Assembly: GCF_030410135.1 (NCBI RefSeq)
Contig: NZ_JAUGQQ010000001.1
Span: forward strand, 1-64,000
Source: Aequorivita aurantiaca
GTDB taxonomy: Bacteria; Bacteroidota; Bacteroidia; Flavobacteriales; Flavobacteriaceae
DNA length: 64,000 bases
Direction: 5' to 3'
The notes beneath the pieces are model-generated. The model made no database searches. It was given only the letters and a program-made list of their open reading frames with translations, and was not told the DNA's origin. Below, in pieces: positions 59,852-64,000 of the stretch; position 1 is the first letter of the stretch, and each line of letters starts with the position of its first letter. Both the position numbers and the translations under genes were made by a program.

Positions 59852-60844
59852 TTAAAAATTTGGGTGCAAAAGGTTTCCGGAATACAGTACCCAAATCATG
59901 GAGAGGATTGCAGAAATATTGATAAAGATTCCAAACAGTTTCATTTGCTTCAAAGTGTAAGGTCTGTTTTTGAAAAAAATGAAAATATCCAAAATTAGCC
60001 AGAGTGAAAATGCTGCCAAAAATCCGGCCATAACCAAATCATCAAACCAAAATTTGAGTATGTATACTTCAAAAAGAAGAATTGAAAGCATTAATAACTT
60101 CGCCTTTTTTCGACCAATAATTACGGCTGTCGTTTTCTTTTTGGCCAATATATCCGGTTCAATATCCATAATTTCGCCGGCTATGTGTGCCTGAAATGCA
60201 AATAATGTTAGGTATAAAAAAGTCTGCCACGGGAGCATTTCCAAATCGTTCAGCGTAATGCTGAACAGCGCCGTAAAAACATAGCCCGCTTGAATTAAAA
60301 TTTCAAAAGGCGGACGCTCTTTCAGCCGAAACGGTTTATAGTTATAAATAATATTGATAACGACCATAAACAGTAGCAGAATAAAAAGTTCACTGCCGCC
60401 CACGTACGCGAAAAATGCCAAAAAAGGAATTATTACCAAGCAAATGTGCCACGGAACATTGGTTAATTTCTTTTTACTATACTTTGCTCCGAATAGGAAA
60501 TTTCCCTTTCTCGGGTTCAGCGAATCTGCTTTGCCGTCAGTAAAGTCATTTAAGCCATAGACCAAGAAATTCAAAGGAAAGGAAACAAAAAAGAGACCAA
60601 TCCAAAAAAACGGTTTTTCCCAGAAATCGGATGCTATTTGAAAAGGAACCAAATAAATCCAAATTGTTGGAAACCAAAGTCCCGGACGGGAAATTTTTAG
60701 GGATTGCAGCAGGTGTTTGATGATACGAATAAAATTTAAAGGCGCTCCAAATTTAATGGAATTATAACAAATTGGAAACTTTAGTCGTTGTTTTACACAA
60801 GATGCAAAATTACTTGTATTTTTACGGCAAAATTCGGCAAACAC
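59852..60844 (-). CDS. UbiA-family prenyltransferase (start uncertain)
   Basis: The reading frame runs to GTG 60844, but the first ~35 residues look non-coding in character; homology seems to begin near FIRIIKHLLQSLKISRPGLW. No ATG, GTG or TTG lies at that point. The UbiA aspartate motifs NDFTDGKAD (first) and DIEPD (second) with eight hydrophobic helices support a prenyltransferase that attaches isoprenoid chains to aromatic acceptors such as menaquinone precursors. Its start region overlaps the promoter area of divergent ftsX. Confidence 0.8.
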   Translation of the reverse strand: MFAEFCRKNTSNFASCVKQRLKFPICYNSIKFGAPLNFIRIIKHLLQSLKISRPGLWFPTIWIYLVPFQIASDFWEKPFFWIGLFFVSFPLNFLVYGLNDFTDGKADSLNPRKGNFLFGAKYSKKKLTNVPWHICLVIIPFLAFFAYVGGSELFILLLFMVVINIIYNYKPFRLKERPPFEILIQAGYVFTALFSITLNDLEMLPWQTFLYLTLFAFQAHIAGEIMDIEPDILAKKKTTAVIIGRKKAKLLMLSILLFEVYILKFWFDDLVMAGFLAAFSLWLILDIFIFFKNRPYTLKQMKLFGIFINISAILSMIWVLYSGNLLHPNF

Positions 60845-60845
60845 T

Positions 60846-61724
60846 ATGAGTTCCTCTTTTGAAAAATATCAAAAACGCAGACTGATTTCTTCCTATTTTT
60901 CGGTAGTTATAAGTATTTCATTGGTGCTCTTTTTGTTGGGTTTACTGGGATTGCTTGTGCTGAATTCAAAAAAAGTAGCCGATTATTTTAAAGAGCAAAT
61001 TGCAATCACCGTTTTTCTAAAGGATACTGCGAAGGAAGTGGAAATTACTCAGTTAAAACAAAGTCTCGCCCTAGCGGAATATACAAAAAGTGCGGAATTT
61101 GTTTCAAAGGAACAAGCGGCTGAGGAACATCAACAAACGCTGGGTGAGAATTTTATTGAATATTTAGGTGAAAATCCACTTCAAAACAGCATTGATGTTT
61201 ATGTTTTGGCAGACTACGTGACGCCGCAAAAAATGGAGGAAATAACCACGGAGCTGAAAAACAAGGATTTTGTGGATGATGTTATTTACGACAAACCCTT
61301 AATTGCGCAGCTCACCGAAAACGTGCAGCGCATCAGTTTTTGGGTGTTGGTAATCAGCGGAATTTTTACCTTCATTGCCGTATTGCTCATAAACAGCAGC
61401 ATTCGGTTGAGTATTTACGCGAAAAGGTTTACTATTAAAACTATGCAAATGGTGGGTGCCACAAAAAAATTCATCCGCCAACCCTTTGTTTGGAAAAGTG
61501 TTCGCTTGGGAATAATTGGCGCCATTGTCGCAATGCTCGGGATGGGAATAGTTTTGTATTATCTTAACCAAAGTTTCCCACAATTACAATTGTTGAGCGA
61601 CCCGGTGCTGTTGGCCATCCTCTTTTTATTTATCTTTCTAATGGGCGTTTTAATAACTTGGATAAGCACATTTATTGCCACCCAACGTTTTTTAAATTTA
61701 CGGACGGATGATTTGTATTATTAA
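60846..61724 (+). CDS. ftsX: Cell division protein FtsX
   Basis: The product is 292 residues. An N-terminal membrane helix (SLVLFLLGLLGLLVL) is followed by a periplasmic domain (about 40-160) with QIAITVFLKDTAKEVEITQL, then three C-terminal helices with the family's FxAVLLINSSIRLSIYAKRF and MQMVGATKKFIRQPF. With FtsE it forms the ABC-like complex that controls peptidoglycan hydrolases at the septum. No ftsE is adjacent. DUF3098, uppP and truB follow. Confidence 0.95.
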   Translation: MSSSFEKYQKRRLISSYFSVVISISLVLFLLGLLGLLVLNSKKVADYFKEQIAITVFLKDTAKEVEITQLKQSLALAEYTKSAEFVSKEQAAEEHQQTLGENFIEYLGENPLQNSIDVYVLADYVTPQKMEEITTELKNKDFVDDVIYDKPLIAQLTENVQRISFWVLVISGIFTFIAVLLINSSIRLSIYAKRFTIKTMQMVGATKKFIRQPFVWKSVRLGIIGAIVAMLGMGIVLYYLNQSFPQLQLLSDPVLLAILFLFIFLMGVLITWISTFIATQRFLNLRTDDLYY

Positions 61725-61795
61725 CGCAGGACTATATTTAGTTTGAGACAATTAATTTTTGAATAAATACTTCACAAAACCTGAAACATATAGCA

Positions 61796-62059
61796 ATGGG
61801 CGAGAAAAAAAGAAAAGAAGATTACAAACCGGATTTTGTTTTTGAAAGAAAAAACTACAAATTCATGCTCATTGGAGTGGCCTTTATTGCCTTAGGATTC
61901 ATTTTGATGACCGGTGGCGGAAGCGATGATCCCAATGTTTTTAATCCAGAAATATACAATTGGAGGCGAATACGCCTTGCGCCTGCACTGGTTTTGCTCG
62001 GTTTTGCCATTGAAGTGTATGCCATTTTGTTGAAGCCAGAAAACAAAGAAGAAAATTAG
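61796..62059 (+). CDS. DUF3098 membrane protein
   Basis: The product is 87 residues. It has two hydrophobic helices (KFMLIGVAFIALGFILMTGG and RLAPALVLLGFAIEVYAILL) joined by the family loop GGGSDDPNVFNPEIYNWRRI. Function unknown; it usually lies between ftsX and uppP in Bacteroidota, which is the case here. Its stop overlaps the uppP GTG. Confidence 0.9.
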   Translation: MGEKKRKEDYKPDFVFERKNYKFMLIGVAFIALGFILMTGGGSDDPNVFNPEIYNWRRIRLAPALVLLGFAIEVYAILLKPENKEEN

Positions 62060-62853
62060 TGGATTATATAGATGCCATAATCCTGGGAATTATTCAAGGT
62101 TTTACTGAATTTTTACCCGTTTCCTCCAGCGGCCATCTTGAAATTGGAAAAGCAATTTTGGGAGACACCTCCGTGCCGCAGGAAAGTTTACTTTTTACGG
62201 TAATCCTTCACTTTGCCACTGCGCTGAGCACTCTTGTGGTTTTTAGAAAAGACATTATCCAGATTTTTGGCGGCATTTTAAAATTTCAATGGAATGAGGA
62301 AACGCAATTTGCCGTCAAAATTATTCTTTCCATGATTCCCGCGGTTTTTCTCGGATTGTTTTTTGAAGAAGAATTGGAATCATTTTTTGGCGGTAGTTTG
62401 GCATTCGTGGGATCAATGCTTATTGTAACCGCCGTTTTATTATGGTTCGCAGACCGTGCAAAAAACACGGGAAAAGCAGTAACCTTAAAAGATTCCATAA
62501 TTATAGGCGTTGCCCAGGCCATTGCCATGTTGCCCGGCATTTCGCGTAGTGGCGCAACAATTTCAACTTCGGTTTTATTGGGAAATGATAGAACTAAAGC
62601 TGCCCGCTTTTCCTTTTTGATGGTTGTGCCTTTAATATTCGGAAAAATTGCAAAGGATCTTTTAAGTGGTGAAATTTCCACTCAAAATACGCAATTGGGC
62701 GTTATGGGCGTAGGTTTTGTCGCTGCCTTTATTTGTGGCCTGATTGCTTGTACCTGGATGATTTCGCTCGTCAGAAAAAGTAAGCTTTGGTATTTTTCAG
62801 TTTATTGCCTGCTCGTGGGTATTATCGCCATCATTTCTAGCTTCTACGTGTAA
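62059..62853 (+). CDS. uppP: Undecaprenyl-diphosphate phosphatase (BacA/UppP)
   Basis: The product is 264 residues from GTG 62059. The family motifs are GFTEFLPVSSSGHLEIGK near the N-terminus and MLPGISRSGATISTSVLLG in the second half, with about seven membrane helices. It recycles the undecaprenyl lipid carrier for peptidoglycan and glycan synthesis. It overlaps DUF3098 by 1 nt and truB by 1 nt. Confidence 0.95.
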   Translation: MDYIDAIILGIIQGFTEFLPVSSSGHLEIGKAILGDTSVPQESLLFTVILHFATALSTLVVFRKDIIQIFGGILKFQWNEETQFAVKIILSMIPAVFLGLFFEEELESFFGGSLAFVGSMLIVTAVLLWFADRAKNTGKAVTLKDSIIIGVAQAIAMLPGISRSGATISTSVLLGNDRTKAARFSFLMVVPLIFGKIAKDLLSGEISTQNTQLGVMGVGFVAAFICGLIACTWMISLVRKSKLWYFSVYCLLVGIIAIISSFYV

Positions 62854-63542
62854 TGACTGCTGAGGATTTCAAAGAAGGCCAAGTTATTTTGATTGACAAA
62901 CCATTGGAATGGACTTCTTTTCAAGCGGTGAACAAAGTTAGATGGCTGATAAGAAAATCCTTCGGAATAAAAAAAATAAAAGTGGGCCATGCCGGCACGC
63001 TTGACCCTTTGGCAACGGGACTTTTGATTATCTGCACCGGAAAATTCACAAAAAAAATTGACACTTTCCAAGCGCAGGAAAAGGAATATACCGGAACCTT
63101 TACTTTTGGCGCAACCACTCCGAGCTACGATTTAGAAACCGAAATTGATCAAACTTTTGACATTTCAGAAATCACTTCCAATAGAATACACGAGGCAACA
63201 AAGCAGTTTGTTGGTGAAATAGATCAACAACCGCCCATTTTCTCGGCTTTAAAAAAGGATGGAAAACGATTGTACGAATTTGCACGTGGCGGGGAAGAAG
63301 TAGAAATTCCATTTCGAAAAATTACGATTTCAGAATTTGAGATAACCACAATAGAAATGCCCAATGTTAGTTTCAGGGTTGTTTGCAGCAAGGGCACGTA
63401 TATTCGCTCATTGGCGCATGATTTTGGAAAAGTATTGAATAATGGCGCCCATCTTACAGCCTTACGAAGAACCCGAATCGGAAACTATTCAATAGAAAAT
63501 GCAGTGAGTGTTGAAGCCTTTGAAACTTCGCTCCCGAGTTAA
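62853..63542 (+). CDS. truB: tRNA pseudouridine-55 synthase TruB
   Basis: The product is 229 residues. The catalytic aspartate is in VGHAGTLDPLATGLLI. The KRLYEFARGGEEVE and CSKGTYIRSLAHDFG segments are typical. It isomerises U55 in tRNAs. The ATG overlaps the stop of uppP (TAATG). Confidence 0.95.
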   Translation: MTAEDFKEGQVILIDKPLEWTSFQAVNKVRWLIRKSFGIKKIKVGHAGTLDPLATGLLIICTGKFTKKIDTFQAQEKEYTGTFTFGATTPSYDLETEIDQTFDISEITSNRIHEATKQFVGEIDQQPPIFSALKKDGKRLYEFARGGEEVEIPFRKITISEFEITTIEMPNVSFRVVCSKGTYIRSLAHDFGKVLNNGAHLTALRRTRIGNYSIENAVSVEAFETSLPS

Positions 63543-63613
63543 AATAACGCTAATACCAACTTAATTTTCAGCAGTTTTGTGGAATTTTGCGCAAAAATTC
63601 GGTACTTGCAACT

Positions 63614-64000
63614 ATGAATTTTAATTATTCATACAGAGCTTTTATTATTACCTCACTGCTAACGGGCATCTTGGTTTTATTTCTTTTTAGCGTAAAACTC
63701 TCAAGAGAAACAGTTGAAACCAATGAAGAAACTTATGACGTGGTGATGGCGCCGGAAGAGTTGCTCCCCGAAGATTTGGCCATTGTCGAATTAACGCCCG
63801 AAGTGGTAAAAGTGGAAACGAATCGCGCCTACAACGAAGCTGAAAAATTTATTTCCTCCGTAGAAAACGAGGATGAACTTACCGAAACCACCGAAGGCAA
63901 ACTTGAGGAAATGAGCGAGGCTATGGAAAATTCAAAGAACGATAATGGCAACGGCACCTCCATAACCACAAAGCCGGTTAAAGAGAAAAAGAAAAAATCT
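63614..64000 (+). CDS. Membrane-anchored acidic protein, partial at window edge
   Basis: An open frame of 129 codons runs to the end of the window. The N-terminus is MNFNYSYRAFIITSLLTGIL followed by VLFLFSVKLSR, a single membrane anchor. A long acidic, low-complexity region follows (ETNEETYDVV, PEELLPEDLAIVELTPEVV, SVENEDELTETTEGKL). It may be a periplasmic protein linked to the truB unit, but the C-terminal domain is outside the window. Confidence 0.7.
   Translation, partial: MNFNYSYRAFIITSLLTGILVLFLFSVKLSRETVETNEETYDVVMAPEELLPEDLAIVELTPEVVKVETNRAYNEAEKFISSVENEDELTETTEGKLEEMSEAMENSKNDNGNGTSITTKPVKEKKKKS

Overview
The window comes from a Bacteroidota chromosome, most likely a marine-type Flavobacteriaceae; I cannot name the genus. 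The support is: a secreted protein with a type IX secretion C-terminal sorting domain (43383-44360); DnaE fused to an N-terminal DnaQ-like exonuclease; an ATP-type PckA; lineage families DUF4271, DUF4296, DUF4407, DUF3098 and DUF6252; promoters of the TTG-N19-TAnnTTTG type; and almost no Shine-Dalgarno sequences.

Layout. 1-4111 is an accessory region. It holds a frameshifted small helical-protein gene, twelve 21-bp tandem repeats that read as an open heptapeptide repeat and run into an HTH gene, and then an AT-rich row of two-gene modules of unknown function. The modules are separated by long imperfect palindromes with GTTG-type ends, resembling an integron cassette array. The row ends in a truncated ORF at a GC-rich palindrome. 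From 4112 the DNA is mostly ordinary flavobacterial core: DUF4407, M23 peptidase, a membrane hydrolase, and a tightly packed minus-strand operon ruvC-hemW-cyclase-DUF4260-YjbR-MutS-like; a flippase/glycosyltransferase pair; and envelope proteins. 16738-21186 is a second, looser accessory patch with two secreted proteins of unknown function (one frameshifted), a PAS-LuxR regulator and a gene remnant. After tRNA-Asp come DUF58, NlpE-like, a ClpP paralogue, trxA, dnaE, rpsP-rimM-trmN6, a HEPN-MNT toxin-antitoxin pair coupled to an acyl-CoA dehydrogenase gene, and an Fe-S/electron-transfer operon (mrp, nifU-like, ferredoxin reductase, ferredoxin). These are followed by an alkyltransferase-like protein, trmB, a PhoR/PhoB-like two-component pair, the T9SS cargo, tyrS, pyrC and polyprenol-phosphate glycosyltransferase, hemD, pckA, leuS, a UbiA-type prenyltransferase and ftsX-DUF3098-uppP-truB. 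The last gene runs off the right edge.

A theme across the window is short palindromic or tandem repeats that normally sit between genes but here also lie in frame inside housekeeping genes (hemW, trmN6 and twice in leuS). LeuS also carries an unusual ~100-residue insertion. The best candidate for something undescribed is the left end: the translated-looking 21-bp repeat coupled to an HTH gene, followed by the cassette-like modules. All functional calls were made by reading motifs, without database searches.
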